Below, in pieces: positions 16,431-25,519 of a stretch of DNA of 64,000 nucleotides (position 1 is the stretch's first letter; each line of letters starts with the position of its first letter). Both the position numbers and the translations under genes were made by a program. Source of the stretch: Paraburkholderia kururiensis (lineage in GTDB: Bacteria; Pseudomonadota; Gammaproteobacteria; Burkholderiales; Burkholderiaceae); assembly GCF_034424375.1 (NCBI RefSeq), contig NZ_CP139965.1:434001-498000 (forward strand). The letters are read 5' to 3'. The notes under the pieces are model-generated. The model worked only from the letters and a program-made list of their open reading frames with translations. It had not been told where the DNA came from and did not search any database.

Positions 16431-18089
16431 ATGACCTTCGTTTCCGAACTCGACGCCACAGGCTCCCGCTATCGCGATCACACCTTCTACAACGCCGCCG
16501 TCTACACGGGCGGCACCCATCCGCGCTACGTGGACTGCATGGTGACGCGCGCGGGCCGCGTGGCCTGGGTGGGCGAGCATGCGCAGTTGCCCGACGCGTT
16601 TCGCGGCGGCGCGGCCACCGACCTGCGCGGCCGCATGGTGGTGCCGTCTTTCACGGATTCGCATGCGCATCCGGTAGATGGTTTCCAGCTGACCTGCGAC
16701 GCCGACCTGGGCGGCATCCAGACCTTCGACGGCATCCGCGCAGCCGTGCAGCATTGCGCGCAGACGCATCCGCAACGCGCGTGGGTGGCGGCGGGCAACG
16801 TCGTGCTGGAAGTGCTCGGCGAGCAATCGAACCGTGAAGCGCTGGACGCGATGGTGCCCGACCGTCCGTTGCTGCTGATCAGCTACGACGTGCATTCCGG
16901 TTGCCTCAACACGGCGGCGCTGCGCCTGCTCGGCATCGACGCTTCGACGCCGGACCCCGAGGGCGGCATCTATGGTCGCGCCGCAAACGGCGAGCCGAAT
17001 GGACTCGTGCATGAAGCCGCGCTGTACCGGCTCTTCCCGCATCTGCCCCAAATGAGTCCGGTGGAATCCGCAGCGGCATTGCGCAAGGCATTGCAGCAGG
17101 CGCATCGCTTCGGCGTGACAGGATGGTTCGACGCGATGGTGGGTCAACGTCTCGTCGACGCTTATAAGCGTGCCGACGACGCTGGCGAACTGCTCGCGCA
17201 CGTGAGCCTCGGCCTGCTCGTGTCGCCCACGCTGGCACTCGCGCCGCAGATCGAGAAGATGCAGCACTGGCGTGCGTCCTGCTCAACGGACCGCGTGCGC
17301 GCCCACACCGCGAAGATCTTCATCGATGGCGTGCTGGAAAGCCATACCGCGGCGCTGCTCGAGCCCTACGCCGACGTACCGCACGCAGGCGAAGCGCATT
17401 GGGCGCCCGCGCAGTTGCGCGAAGCGGTGTTCGCCGCCGACGCAGCGGGCTTCGATCTGCACTTCCACACGGTGGGCGACCGCGCGGTGCGTATGGCGCT
17501 CGACGCACTCGATGCGCTCAATCGGGAGCGCGGCCCAGCCCATCTGCGCGACCGTCGCGCGCAGCTCGCACACGTGCAGTTGATCGATCCAGACGACGTG
17601 CCGCGCTTTCGCGAGACGGGCGCGATTGCGTCCATCCAGGCCGTCTGGGCCAACATGGAGCCCGCGTTGCGGCAGCTTTATACATCGCTGCTCGGCGATG
17701 CGCGCATGGAGCGCCAGTACGTGTTCGCGGAATTGCAGCGCGCGGGGGCGATGCTCTCAGGCGGTTCGGACTGGCCAGTCTCCACGCAGAATCCGCTCGT
17801 GGCCTTCGAAAGCGCCATGCGGCGCGCAAGCATCGGCGACTCGCAAGCCGCCGCGCTTCTGCCTGATCAGTGCGTCGACCTCGAGACGATGTTGCAGGCC
17901 CACACGTACCACGCGGCGTTCAGCCTGCGTGTGGACGACGCGCTCGGCACGCTGGCCGCGGGGCGGCCGGCGTCGTTTGCGGTGCTGGAACACGACCTGC
18001 GCACGGTGGCGCCGCACGAAGTCGCGCAGGTTGAAGTGGCGATGACGGTGTTCGAAGGCGAAGCCGTTTACGGCGCACTGCCTACATGA
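16431..18089 (+). CDS. Amidohydrolase family protein, YtcJ / N-substituted formamide deformylase-like
   Basis: 552 residues. Metal-dependent amidohydrolase: HxH pair in FTDSHAHPVDGF (after the N-terminal strand domain), central LHFHTVGDRAVRMALDAL with metal-binding His residues, and GGSDWPV with the catalytic Asp. The order and length match YtcJ-like proteins, which hydrolyse formamides or other amides. Start at 16431 (MTFVSELD) rather than the upstream ATG at 16410, which lies only two bases after the porin stop. The stop overlaps the convergent UxaA-type gene by 8 bp. Likely substrate: an N-acyl or N-formyl amine imported through the neighbouring porin and binding protein (inference). Confidence 0.83.
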   Translation: MTFVSELDATGSRYRDHTFYNAAVYTGGTHPRYVDCMVTRAGRVAWVGEHAQLPDAFRGGAATDLRGRMVVPSFTDSHAHPVDGFQLTCDADLGGIQTFDGIRAAVQHCAQTHPQRAWVAAGNVVLEVLGEQSNREALDAMVPDRPLLLISYDVHSGCLNTAALRLLGIDASTPDPEGGIYGRAANGEPNGLVHEAALYRLFPHLPQMSPVESAAALRKALQQAHRFGVTGWFDAMVGQRLVDAYKRADDAGELLAHVSLGLLVSPTLALAPQIEKMQHWRASCSTDRVRAHTAKIFIDGVLESHTAALLEPYADVPHAGEAHWAPAQLREAVFAADAAGFDLHFHTVGDRAVRMALDALDALNRERGPAHLRDRRAQLAHVQLIDPDDVPRFRETGAIASIQAVWANMEPALRQLYTSLLGDARMERQYVFAELQRAGAMLSGGSDWPVSTQNPLVAFESAMRRASIGDSQAAALLPDQCVDLETMLQAHTYHAAFSLRVDDALGTLAAGRPASFAVLEHDLRTVAPHEVAQVEVAMTVFEGEAVYGALPT

Positions 18090-19638
18090 TCGCCCCCAAC
18101 TGCCACGGCACGAACTCGTTCTGTCCGTACCCGTGCAGTTCGCTCTTCGTGCGCTGGCCGGAGGCCGTCGCGAGCATCAGCCGGAAGATTTCTTCGCCGG
18201 CCTGATCGACGGTCTGTTCGCCGTCCAGAATGCGGCCGCAGTTCACGTCGATGTCCTCTTCCTGGCGCTGCCACAGCGTGCTGTTGGTGCCCAGTTTCAG
18301 CGAGGGCGACGGCGCGCATCCATAGGCCGAGCCGCGTCCGGTCGTAAAGCAGATGAGGTTCGCGCCGCCCGCCACCTGGCCCGTGGCGGAGACGGGGTCG
18401 TAGCCCGGCGTGTCCATGAACACGAGGCCATGCGCACGCACGGCTTCCGCGTATTCGTAGGTTTCGACCAGCCGCGTCGTGCCGCCCTTGGCCACGGCGC
18501 CCAACGACTTTTCGAGGATCGTGGTGAGCCCGCCCGCCTTGTTGCCCGCCGACGGATTGTTGTTCATGTTCGCGTTGAGCCGCGCGCAATACGCTTCCCA
18601 CCAGCGCACGCGCGTAATCAGCTTCTTGCCGACTTCGCGCGAGATGGCGCGGCGCGTGAGCAGATGCTCGGCACCGTAGATTTCCGGTGTCTCCGAAAGA
18701 ATGGCCGTGCCGCCGTGCGCGACGAGCCGGTCCACAGCCGCGCCCAACGCGGGGTTCGCCGTGATGCCCGAATAGCCGTCTGAGCCGCCGCATTGCAGGC
18801 CCACCATCAGATGCTTCGCCTCCACGGGCTCGCGCGTCACGCGGTTCGCATCCGCGAGCAGCGCCTGCACCTGTTCGATGCCCGCCGCCACGGTGCGCGC
18901 CGTGCCACCCGTCTGCTGGATGGTCAGCGTGCGCAGCCGTGCGCCGCGCTCCAGATGCTCGGACGCGACGAGCCCGTCGATCTGGTTCGTCTCGCAGCCC
19001 AGTCCTACGATCAGCACCGCGTAGAAGTTCGGATGCCGCGCGTAGCCGGCCAGCGTGCGGCGCAGTACGACGAGCGGCTCGCCTTCGGCGTCCAGCGCGC
19101 AGCCCTGGCCGTGCGTGAGCGCCACCACGCCGTCCACGTTCGGATAGCGTTCGAGCGCTTCGGGATGAATGTCGCGGCGGAAGTGGTCGGCAATGGCGCG
19201 CGCCACCGTGGCCGAGCAGTTCACAGAAGTCAGGATACCGATGTAATTGCGCGTGGCCACACGGCCGTCGTCGCGACGAATGCCGAGGAACGTGGCGGGT
19301 TGCGCGGCCATCGCGGTTTCGTGCGCTTCTTCGCCGTAAGCGTAGTCGCGCTCGAAGTTGCCCATCGAAAGGTTGTGCGTGTGCACGTGTTCGCCGCGGC
19401 GAATCGGCTTGCTCGCGAAGCCGATGATCTGGCCGTAGCGGCGCACCGGCGCGCCCGCGCTCACGTCGCGCAGCGCGACCTTGTGGCCCGGCGGAATCAG
19501 CCCCGCCACGTTGCCGTCGTCGTCCAGCCGCGTGCCGGGCATCAGTTGTTCGCGCGCAATCGCCACGTCGTCGCGTGCGTCGAGCAGAATCAGCGCCTTC
19601 GACAGATTGCGAGGCGCAGCCATTTCAGAGGTCGTCAT
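18082..19638 (-). CDS. UxaA family hydrolyase (altronate/galactarate dehydratase type)
   Basis: 518 residues. The N-terminal SAF domain (residues ~10-95: DDVAIAREQLMPGTRL, then HKVALRDVSAGAPVRRYGQIIGFA) is followed by the UxaA/GarD catalytic region (RNYIGILTSVNCSATVARAI, THGQGCALD, LQCGGSDGYSGITANPALG, GRGSAYGCAPSPSLKLGTN). The enzyme dehydrates a sugar acid such as altronate or galactarate to a 2-keto-3-deoxy acid, using Fe(II). Start at 19638, which overlaps the SMP-30 stop in ATGA; the frame extends further but lies inside that gene. It is the last gene of the ABC - lactonase - dehydratase operon, so the imported sugar is probably oxidised to a lactone, opened, then dehydrated here. Confidence 0.88.
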   Translation of the reverse strand: MTTSEMAAPRNLSKALILLDARDDVAIAREQLMPGTRLDDDGNVAGLIPPGHKVALRDVSAGAPVRRYGQIIGFASKPIRRGEHVHTHNLSMGNFERDYAYGEEAHETAMAAQPATFLGIRRDDGRVATRNYIGILTSVNCSATVARAIADHFRRDIHPEALERYPNVDGVVALTHGQGCALDAEGEPLVVLRRTLAGYARHPNFYAVLIVGLGCETNQIDGLVASEHLERGARLRTLTIQQTGGTARTVAAGIEQVQALLADANRVTREPVEAKHLMVGLQCGGSDGYSGITANPALGAAVDRLVAHGGTAILSETPEIYGAEHLLTRRAISREVGKKLITRVRWWEAYCARLNANMNNNPSAGNKAGGLTTILEKSLGAVAKGGTTRLVETYEYAEAVRAHGLVFMDTPGYDPVSATGQVAGGANLICFTTGRGSAYGCAPSPSLKLGTNSTLWQRQEEDIDVNCGRILDGEQTVDQAGEEIFRLMLATASGQRTKSELHGYGQNEFVPWQLGAIM

Positions 19639-20558
19639 GACCGGTCTCCATAAGTCGCCGCGCCGCGCACGCCGACATAAAGCGAATACAGCGACGTGCT
19701 CGCCGCAATGAACAGGCGGTTGCGATTCGGGCCGCCGAACACGAGGTTCGCTACCGTTTCGGGCACGAAAATCTTGCCGAGCAGCGTGCCGTCCGGCGCG
19801 TAGCAATGAATGCCGTCCTCTGCGCTGGTCCAGACGTTGCCGTGCTCGTCCACGCGCATGCCGTCGGGCACGCCGGGCGCCACGTCGACGAAGACGCGCC
19901 CATTGCGTAGCGTGCCGTGCGCGTCCACGTCGAATACGCGAATGTGATGCGGGCCGCCTTCGATATGCGACGAACCCGAATCCGCCACATAGAGCCGCGT
20001 TTCGTCGGGCGAGAACGCGAGGCCGTTGGGCTTGGCGAAGTCGTCGGCAACGGGCGTCACCGCGCCGTTGTCGGGCGACACGCGATACACGTTGCAGTTG
20101 CCGATCTCACTTGGCGCGCGGTAGCCCTCGTAGTCGCTCAGAATGCCGTAGTCCGGGTCGGTGAACCATATCGAGCCGTCCGAGCGCACGATCACGTCGT
20201 TCGGCGAATTGAGCCGCTTGCCTTCGTAGCGGTCCGCAATCACGGTGATGCGACCGTCGTGCTCGGTACGCGTGACGCGCCGCGTACCGTGCTCGCAGGT
20301 GACGAGGCGGCCTTCGCGGTCCAGCGTGTTGCCGTTGCTGAAGTTGGAGCATGCGCGAAACACGCCCACGCCTGCGCCGGGCACCCAGCGCAGCATGCGG
20401 TTGTTCGGAATGTCGCTCCACGCGAGGAATTCGGCCGCGGGAAACCAGACCGGCCCTTCGGCCCACATGCAGCCGCCCGCGAGTTTTTCGAACTGCGCGT
20501 TCGGTTGCAGTAGCGCCCGGAAGCGGGCGTCGTGGACTTCATATTCGTTGGGTTGCAT
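19635..20558 (-). CDS. SMP-30/gluconolactonase/LRE family protein
   Basis: 307 residues. Six-bladed propeller with the typical opening GGCMWAEGPVWFPAAEFLAW (Glu metal ligand in AEGPVW), PNDVIVRSDGSIWFTDPDYG, KPNGLAFSPDETRLYVADSG and GVPDGMRVDEHGNVW, which supply the Asn and Asp metal ligands of the lactonase family. Start at 20558 (MQPNEYEV) with GAGGG upstream, rather than 20591. It hydrolyses a sugar lactone to the acid. It overlaps the UxaA-type gene by 4 bp and follows the second permease by 60 bp, so it links transport to dehydration in one pathway. Confidence 0.88.
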   Translation of the reverse strand: MQPNEYEVHDARFRALLQPNAQFEKLAGGCMWAEGPVWFPAAEFLAWSDIPNNRMLRWVPGAGVGVFRACSNFSNGNTLDREGRLVTCEHGTRRVTRTEHDGRITVIADRYEGKRLNSPNDVIVRSDGSIWFTDPDYGILSDYEGYRAPSEIGNCNVYRVSPDNGAVTPVADDFAKPNGLAFSPDETRLYVADSGSSHIEGGPHHIRVFDVDAHGTLRNGRVFVDVAPGVPDGMRVDEHGNVWTSAEDGIHCYAPDGTLLGKIFVPETVANLVFGGPNRNRLFIAASTSLYSLYVGVRGAATYGDRS

Positions 20559-20618
20559 GGTTGGACCCTCGTTCTGTCGTTCTATAGCCAAGGCAGGACT
20601 GCGTGCAAAAGATGGCGG

Positions 20619-21659
20619 CTAACGTGCGGGCCGGCCGCCCGCCAGCGCCACCACCGCGATGATCAGCAGCCCGTAGACCACCGAGCGCACGCCGGCACCG
20701 GCGCCCAGCGCATTGAGCATGGCGTTGGTGAGGAACAGGAACATCGAGGCGCCCCACACGCCCGCCACGGATGCGCGGCCGCCCGTCACGAGTGTGCCGC
20801 CGATCACCACCACCGCGACCGAAATCAGCATGTACTCCACGCCCATGTCGAGCGCCGCGCCGCCCGACACGGCCGCCAGCAGCAGCCCCGTGAGCGCGGC
20901 GAACGTGGCGCACAACACGTACGTGAGGCAGCGCACGCGCTCCACCTTCACGCCCGCAAGCCAGGCCGCGCGCGCGTTTTGCCCGAGCGCCGAGAGGCTG
21001 CGGCCGAACACCGTGCGATAGAGCAACAGCGCGAGCACGATCGAAACCGCGAGCACGAGCCACGCGATATCCGGCAAGCCGACGAAGCGATCGTGCGAGA
21101 ACGCCTGCAGCGCGGGCGGCGGAGGCGGCATGCCGCGGCTTTGCGTGATTGCCACCGACTGCACGATGAAGCTCGACGAGAGCGTCGCGATGATGGGCGG
21201 AATGCGCAGCAAGCGGATCAGCAGATAGTTCGCAAGACCGATCAGCACGCCCACGGCAAGCGCCACGCCGATGCCCGCCGCGATCATGCTGTCCTGGCTC
21301 TTCATGACCTGCACGCCCACCACGCCGCTCAACGCGATGGCCGACGGAATCGAAAGATCGACGTTGCCGGGCCCCGCCGTGATGACGAGCATCTGCCCGA
21401 GGCCCACGAACACCATGAAGATGGCGAACACGAGCGCCGTCTGCACGACGTTGCCTGCAATGCCGAAGCCGAACACGCCCGCGGTGACGAGCCACACGAG
21501 CACCGCGCCCACCACGGACCAGAGCCACGGCGCCTGCGAAGGCCTGAAGCGCGCAGCAAGCTGCGAGAGCGGCGTGCCCGCACTGGGCTCATGGCGTTCG
21601 TGCTGATGAACGGCGGGCACGGCCTTCACCTCGCGGCGGGTTTCGTGGGCGCCGCTCAT
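20619..21659 (-). CDS. ABC sugar transporter permease (RbsC/BPD_transp_2 family), second of two
   Basis: 346 residues. After a ~45-residue polar N-terminus come about nine membrane segments, with the family signatures GLGQMLVITAGPGNVDLSIPS (AGxxDLSxGS-like) and ISVAVVVIGGTLVTGGRASVAGV (the EAA-like GG..GGRG loop contacting the ATPase). The start ATG at 21659 overlaps the stop of the first permease (ATGA). The two permeases together with the ATPase would form a heteromeric ribose-type importer. Confidence 0.87.
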   Translation of the reverse strand: MSGAHETRREVKAVPAVHQHERHEPSAGTPLSQLAARFRPSQAPWLWSVVGAVLVWLVTAGVFGFGIAGNVVQTALVFAIFMVFVGLGQMLVITAGPGNVDLSIPSAIALSGVVGVQVMKSQDSMIAAGIGVALAVGVLIGLANYLLIRLLRIPPIIATLSSSFIVQSVAITQSRGMPPPPPALQAFSHDRFVGLPDIAWLVLAVSIVLALLLYRTVFGRSLSALGQNARAAWLAGVKVERVRCLTYVLCATFAALTGLLLAAVSGGAALDMGVEYMLISVAVVVIGGTLVTGGRASVAGVWGASMFLFLTNAMLNALGAGAGVRSVVYGLLIIAVVALAGGRPAR

Positions 21660-22594
21660 TGCTCGCCTCCCCGTTGTTGCAGCAGCACGCGCAACGAGAG
21701 CACGACGATCAGAATCGCGCCCTGCACGGCGATCTGCCAGTCCGACGACACGTTGAGAAAGGCGAGGAACGACGCCGCGAGCGTGAGTGTCACGGCCCCC
21801 AGCACCGCGCCGATCACGGACACGCGACCGCCCACGAATTCGCCGCCGCCGAGGATCACGGCGGCAATGGACATCAGCGTGTAGCGCAACGCGAGGTTCG
21901 CATCGGCCGACGTGGTGAGCCCGAGCAGACACAGCCCCGAAAGCACGCCGAAGAGCGCCGCCACCGCATAGAGCGTGGCCTTGCTGCGCACGAGCGACCA
22001 GCCGAAGCGGCTCATGGCGCGCGGATTGCCGCCCGCGCCGCGCAAACGCACGCCCACCGAAGAACGCATCAGGAGCAGATGCCCCACCACGGCAATCACC
22101 GTGGACCACAGAATGGGCGCGGCAACGAGCGGCGTCTGGTAGCCCATCACGCTGCTGATCCACGCCGGGCTCGTGCCGCCCGGCGAAGGCAGCAGCAACA
22201 CGGCCAGCCCGTTCCAGACGAACGAGAGGCCGAGCGTGACGACGATGGACGGAATCTGGCGCATCTCCACGAGCGCGCCCACGGCGGCATAGAGCACCAC
22301 GCAGCCCGCGAGCGCCGCCACGCCGACGAGCGGCTGGTTCACGAGCAACGTGGCGCCGATGCACGCGACGAGGCTCACGAATGGGCCAATCGAGAGATCG
22401 AGGTCGTTCGCCGTGATGATGGCGAGCTGCGCGAGCGTGGCGAGCACGAGCGGCACGGCCAGGTTCAGCAAGAGCCCCAGGCCGAAGTAGCTGAACGTGG
22501 CCGGCTGCAAAAAGAAGATGGGCACGAGCACCGCCACCAGCGAGAACGCGGGCAGCAACGCGCGCAAACGCGCCCGGTCGAGCGTGAGGGTCAT
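21656..22594 (-). CDS. ABC sugar transporter permease (RbsC/BPD_transp_2 family), first of two
   Basis: 312 residues, about nine membrane segments. Signatures: LAQLAIITANDLDLSIGPFVSLVACIG (transport-channel loop) and LMSIAAVILGGGEFVGGRVSVIGAV (ATPase-contact loop). The ATG at 22594 overlaps the ATPase stop (ATGA), and its own stop overlaps the next permease, so the operon is translationally coupled. The open frame extends past 22594 only as a shadow of the ATPase gene. Confidence 0.87.
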   Translation of the reverse strand: MTLTLDRARLRALLPAFSLVAVLVPIFFLQPATFSYFGLGLLLNLAVPLVLATLAQLAIITANDLDLSIGPFVSLVACIGATLLVNQPLVGVAALAGCVVLYAAVGALVEMRQIPSIVVTLGLSFVWNGLAVLLLPSPGGTSPAWISSVMGYQTPLVAAPILWSTVIAVVGHLLLMRSSVGVRLRGAGGNPRAMSRFGWSLVRSKATLYAVAALFGVLSGLCLLGLTTSADANLALRYTLMSIAAVILGGGEFVGGRVSVIGAVLGAVTLTLAASFLAFLNVSSDWQIAVQGAILIVVLSLRVLLQQRGGEQ

Positions 22595-24219
22595 GCGTGG
22601 GCCTCCTCGAAGCTGGCCGCAAGCAGCGACTGCTCGTCGCATTCGTGCGAGAGCAGCATGCGCGTGATACCGCCTGCGCGAAACACGTAGGTGCGGTCGC
22701 AGTAGGCGAATTCGTCGTTCTCGGTGGTGTACCAGATGAACGTGCGGCCGCGCGCGGCTTCGTTGCGCACGAGCTGGTAGATGTCGCGCTTGGTGCCGAT
22801 ATCGACGCCGCGCGTGGGGTCGTCCATGAGAATCAGTTTGGCATCCGAAGCAAGTGCGCGGGCGAACAGCACCTTTTGCTGATTGCCACCCGAAAGCGAA
22901 AGAATGTTGGCTTTCATCGGCGCGCCGCGAATGCCGATGCGTTCGCGCCACGCGTCGGCTACGTCCTGTGCGGCGCGTCGGTCGATCACGTTCGCAAGCG
23001 ACGGCCGCCGCGCCGTGCCATTCTTCATGCGGTCGAGCAGCCAGCGAATGTCGAGGTTCTGCGCGATGGACCACAGCGGAAACACGCCGTCGCGTGCGCG
23101 GTCGCCGGCCACGAACGCCACGCGCTCATGGCTTTTCGTCGCCGCTTCGTAGATGGAGAGCAGCGCCTCGCTCTGCCCCTGGCCCGCCAGCCCCGCAAGG
23201 CCAATCACCTCGCCGTGCGGGGCTTCGATGCGCCATTGCCGCTGGCCGCCCAGCGCCCAACTATAGGCGCCCGCATCCTGCGCGGCGGCGCTGCGCGCGC
23301 CTTGCGCCGCGGCGGCGGCGTCGGGTTCGACGTCCACGTGCTGGCCCATCGCGCGAATGATCGCGTCGTGCGTGATCGACTCGCGCGGCAGCACGGCGGC
23401 CACGCGTCCATCGCGCATCACGAGCACGCGGTGCGCGGCTTCGGCAATCTCGCCCAGCATGTGGCTGATGAGAATGGTGGCGATGCCGCGCTCGCCCGCG
23501 CGGCGAATGTACGCGAGCAATTGCTGCGCGGTGTGCGCGTCCAGGCTCGAGGTGGGCTCGTCGAGAATCACGAGCTTGACGGGGTCGCCCGTCACCGTGA
23601 AAGCGCGCGCAATTTCGACCATCTGGCGCTGCGTGAGCGTGAGGTCGCCGATCAGTTCATGGCCCTTCAACCCGTGGCCCGGAAAGATCGCGTCGAGCTG
23701 TTCGCGCATGAGGCGCGTGGCGCGCTTGCGCCAGTCGCCGCCGCGCAGCCCGGGATGCACGATGGTCATGTTTTCCGCCACGCCCAGGTTCGCGCAGAGC
23801 GACAGTTCCTGAAACACGCAGCGCACGCCCGCGGCTCGCGCGGCGTTCGGGTCGTAGTGACTCACCGCGCGACCGTCGATGGCGAGGGTGCCCTCTTCGG
23901 GCGTGAACACGCCCGTCAGCACGGCCATCAACGTGGACTTGCCCGCGCCGTTGTGGCCGGCAATGCCCACGCACTCGCCCGCGTGAAAATCGAAGCTTAC
24001 GTTGGAGAGCGCCTTCACGCGTCCGAACGTCTTGCTGATGCCGGCAAGGCGGATCAGCACGTCGGCGTCCGGCGAGGTGGCGTTCGATACAGCTGGATCG
24101 TTCAATGCCCGACTCCCTGGTGTCGTGTCTTTCGCGGTGCCCTTTGCAACGTTTTGCGACGTGTTTTGCGATGCCGCGGCGCGCATGACGAACGCTGCGC
24201 GCCGCGCTTCACGCCTCAC
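22591..24219 (-). CDS. ABC sugar transporter ATP-binding protein (RbsA/MglA type, two nucleotide-binding domains)
   Basis: About 542 residues. NBD1 has Walker A GHNGAGKST, the signature-region LTQRQMVEIARAF and Walker B LVILDEPTSSLD. NBD2 is degenerate as usual for RbsA/MglA (no good Walker A: GLAGLAGQGQSEALLS) but has LSGGNQQKVLFARAL and LILMDDPTRGVD. The GTG at 24219 has AGTAGG nearby and lies only six bases after the binding-protein stop; an ATG at 24186 is an alternative. The first ~45 residues are Ser/Thr/Ala-rich and extra compared with the family. Confidence 0.9.
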   Translation of the reverse strand: MRREARRAAFVMRAAASQNTSQNVAKGTAKDTTPGSRALNDPAVSNATSPDADVLIRLAGISKTFGRVKALSNVSFDFHAGECVGIAGHNGAGKSTLMAVLTGVFTPEEGTLAIDGRAVSHYDPNAARAAGVRCVFQELSLCANLGVAENMTIVHPGLRGGDWRKRATRLMREQLDAIFPGHGLKGHELIGDLTLTQRQMVEIARAFTVTGDPVKLVILDEPTSSLDAHTAQQLLAYIRRAGERGIATILISHMLGEIAEAAHRVLVMRDGRVAAVLPRESITHDAIIRAMGQHVDVEPDAAAAAQGARSAAAQDAGAYSWALGGQRQWRIEAPHGEVIGLAGLAGQGQSEALLSIYEAATKSHERVAFVAGDRARDGVFPLWSIAQNLDIRWLLDRMKNGTARRPSLANVIDRRAAQDVADAWRERIGIRGAPMKANILSLSGGNQQKVLFARALASDAKLILMDDPTRGVDIGTKRDIYQLVRNEAARGRTFIWYTTENDEFAYCDRTYVFRAGGITRMLLSHECDEQSLLAASFEEAHA

Positions 24220-24225
24220 GGCAAC

Positions 24226-25251
24226 CTACTTCGCGTCCACCACCTTGAGCACTTCGTCGCGCGTATAGAGCTTGTTGGCGAGACCGCCTTGCGGCGTCTT
24301 CGCGAGCACGCTGTCGAGCTGGTCGGCCTGCACTTCGAGCAGCGGCATCTGGATGTCGTGCGGCAGCTTCTTGCCGGCCAGCAACTGTTGCGCCACCCAG
24401 AACGCGAACGTCGAGCAGCCCGGCGGAATGGTGACGGAAAGCGTGTCGTAGTTGCCGGTCTTGCGCTGCGCCGCCCACCACGCGAGTTCTTCCTGGCGGT
24501 TGCCCAGAATGATGATGGGCGTGGGACGCCCCGCTTCCTTGATCGCGTTGGCCGCGCCGTAGCCGTCGCCGCCTTGCGCCACGACGCCGTCGATCTTCGG
24601 CAGCGTGGGCAGAATGCCGGCCACCTGCTTCTGCGCCACCGTCTGCGTCCAGTCGCCATGCACGGAGCCGACAATCTTGAGGCCCGGGTACTTCTTGAGT
24701 TCGTCCACGATGCCGCGATGGATTTCGTCGTCTACCGAAACGCCCGCCAGCCCGCGAATCTCGAGCAGGTTGCCCTTGCCGTTCAGGCGTTTGGCCATGT
24801 AGTCCACCTGCATGGAGCCGAGCTTGTGGAAGTCCACGGCAATGCGGTAGGCGCAGGGTTCGGTGGCGATGCCGTCGAACGTGACCACCGTGACGCCGGC
24901 TCCGCAGGCCTGCTTGATGACGCCGTTGAGCGCGGTGGGCGAGGCGGCGTCGATGACGATGGCCTTGTAGCCCTGCAGGATCAGGTTCTGGATCTGCTGG
25001 GCCTGCTCGGTGGCCTGGTTTTCGGCGGTGGTGAAGGTGGGGGCCGCGGCCACGACGCCGGACTTCACGGCCGGGTCGGCCACCTCGGCCCAGCTTTTCA
25101 ACATGGTCTGCCGCCAACTGTTGCCCGCGTAGTTGTTGGAAAGCGCGATTTTCATGGACGAGGTGTTGCCGGTGGCGGCCTGCCCGTACGCCATGCCGAC
25201 GGCGCCGACCATGCAGAGTCCGAGAACTGCTGAAGCGAGTAACGAACGCAC
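24226..25251 (-). CDS. ABC sugar transporter periplasmic substrate-binding protein
   Basis: 341 residues. Signal peptide MRSLLASAVLGLCMVGAVGM to AYGQA, then a type 1 periplasmic-binding fold (Peripla_BP_4): KIALSNNYAGNSWRQTML, then QAQQIQNLILQGYKAIVIDAA and GVVAQGGDGYGAANAIKEAG. It opens the operon and delivers sugar to the RbsA/RbsC-type complex. Two trailing cysteines (CGAGV, EPCAY) and one in PPGCST are unusual but not diagnostic. Downstream enzymes suggest an aldose or sugar lactone whose acid is a UxaA-type substrate. Confidence 0.9.
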   Translation of the reverse strand: MRSLLASAVLGLCMVGAVGMAYGQAATGNTSSMKIALSNNYAGNSWRQTMLKSWAEVADPAVKSGVVAAAPTFTTAENQATEQAQQIQNLILQGYKAIVIDAASPTALNGVIKQACGAGVTVVTFDGIATEPCAYRIAVDFHKLGSMQVDYMAKRLNGKGNLLEIRGLAGVSVDDEIHRGIVDELKKYPGLKIVGSVHGDWTQTVAQKQVAGILPTLPKIDGVVAQGGDGYGAANAIKEAGRPTPIIILGNRQEELAWWAAQRKTGNYDTLSVTIPPGCSTFAFWVAQQLLAGKKLPHDIQMPLLEVQADQLDSVLAKTPQGGLANKLYTRDEVLKVVDAK

Positions 25252-25432
25252 TTGCTGTCTCCTTTCTGTTATGTCCGGACACGCGCGGTGCTCCCGTGTG
25301 TTGCCCTGTGTTGCCCGCCGCGTTGCCTATGGAGGCTCCGGCGAAGTCTGGCAAGGCCGGCAGCGAATGGGGACGGGGGAAGACGTGGCCGGTGGCGGCG
25401 ACTGTGCCGATGGCACTAACGGTCGCAGCAGG

Positions 25433-25450
25433 CAACTAATATACTAGTTG
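25433..25450. promoter_or_regulatory. 18-bp palindrome, probable operator of the FCD-GntR regulator
   Basis: CAACTAATATACTAGTTG: 6-bp perfect outer arms and a near-symmetric centre (one mismatched pair). It lies between the divergent ABC operon (start 25251) and the GntR gene (start 25520). FadR/FCD regulators typically bind short AT-rich palindromes of this size. Confidence 0.72.
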
Positions 25451-25519
25451 AACGCGTCGCTGTGAGCATTTCCGCGAGCATTTTTTGTCTTCCCACGCCG
25501 GCCGCATTACCCTGACCCC

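Noticed and set aside
20532..21884. 450-codon plus-strand frame rich in His and Arg
   Set aside because: Antisense to two permease genes whose membrane segments and ATPase-contact loops are intact.
22597..25233. 878-codon open frame on the plus strand
   Set aside because: Fully antisense to the ABC ATPase and binding-protein genes, His/Arg/Ala-rich composition and no family motif; a by-product of high GC at third codon positions.
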